A stretch of 6,584 nt of DNA from Methanothrix sp. Its GTDB lineage: Archaea; Halobacteriota; Methanosarcinia; Methanotrichales; Methanotrichaceae. The stretch is from the NCBI GenBank assembly GCA_028688175.1, contig JAQTYS010000150.1, forward strand, positions 1 to 6,584. The letters run 5' to 3'. Positions 6,305 through 6,584 of the stretch are shown in pieces. A model generated the notes under the pieces. It made no database searches. It was given only the letters and a program-made list of their open reading frames with translations, and was not told the origin of the DNA. Within the stretch, counting starts at the first letter, position 1. Each line of letters opens with the position of its first letter. The translations under genes were made by a program, and so were the position numbers.

Positions 6305-6584
6305 ATGAGAAAGGCGCTTGTTGTCGGAATTAACTACTATGAGCATGTTCCAGTACTATATGGATGCGTCAATGATGCAAACGCAATGAAGAGCGTCTTG
6401 GAGAGAAACAGTGATGGTACCGTAAACTTCGGCATTAAGCTCTTATCGGGCACCGGACCGACGAACCATGTCTTACGATCGATCCTAAGAGACCATATTA
6501 AGGATCTATTCGCAGACGATTCCGATATTGCACTTCTCTACTTTGCTGGACATGGATACATCGAGGAAACTGGAGGCTACCTTA
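6305..6584 (+). CDS. Caspase-like protease, peptidase C14 family (3' end outside window)
   Basis: The first 93 residues are present and the frame is open to the right edge. They match the N-terminal half of the caspase/metacaspase p20 domain: first strand KALVVGINYY (3-12), then LYGCVNDANAMKSVLE (18-33), which corresponds to the 'L.GC.NDA..m...L' block of metacaspases, a segment with HVLRSILRDHI, and the second catalytic block DIALLYFAGHGYIE (74-87). His83 in FAGHG is the catalytic histidine of the Cys-His dyad. The catalytic cysteine, usually 45-60 residues later in a D-x-C-x-(S/G)-G context, lies beyond the window. It starts 15 bp after the TIR-like gene on the same strand, so the two should be cotranscribed from the promoter at 5849. 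The pair suggests a protease effector activated by a TIR-made signal; metacaspases with other roles are the alternative. Confidence 0.88.
   Translation, partial: MRKALVVGINYYEHVPVLYGCVNDANAMKSVLERNSDGTVNFGIKLLSGTGPTNHVLRSILRDHIKDLFADDSDIALLYFAGHGYIEETGGYL

Overview
The window looks archaeal, most likely from a methanogen of the Methanosarcinia (a Methanothrix/Methanosaeta-type genome would fit). The support is an archaeal-type ATP-dependent DNA ligase, a homoserine dehydrogenase with a separate upstream ACT-domain regulator, Shine-Dalgarno motifs of the GGAGG type, and archaeal TATA boxes in place of bacterial -35/-10 promoters. The genus is inferred from gene types and order, not from a search.

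Left part (1-740). A minus-strand gene runs off the left edge. It encodes an acylphosphatase-type domain followed by an extension that ends in perfect heptapeptide repeats (TLAVGKE), encoded by six identical 21-bp DNA repeats at 1-126. It is divergent from the next operon across a 208-bp intergenic region.

Centre (741-5263). Four plus-strand genes form a tight operon with gaps of 2, 0 and 15 bp: an ACT-domain protein (predicted allosteric regulator), homoserine dehydrogenase (threonine/methionine branch), DNA ligase I, and histidinol dehydrogenase (last two steps of histidine synthesis). All four have intact active-site motifs. The operon ends in a stem-loop terminator at 5288-5308 that faces a convergent gene.

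Right part (5315-6584). This part is accessory in character. A small minus-strand winged-helix protein is followed by a GC-rich patch (about 70% G+C) with no recognised content. Next comes a good archaeal promoter (TATATA at 5849-5854) and a GGAG ribosome site. They drive a TIR-like (MTH538/DUF1863/ThsB-type) protein and, 15 bp later, a caspase-like (peptidase C14) protein cut by the window end. A TIR-like sensor paired with a caspase-like protease is the arrangement of a signal-activated antiviral system related to Thoeris, in particular the TIR-plus-caspase type, here apparently in an archaeon. This pair is the most interesting content of the window; the diagnostic catalytic cysteine of the caspase lies beyond the right edge.
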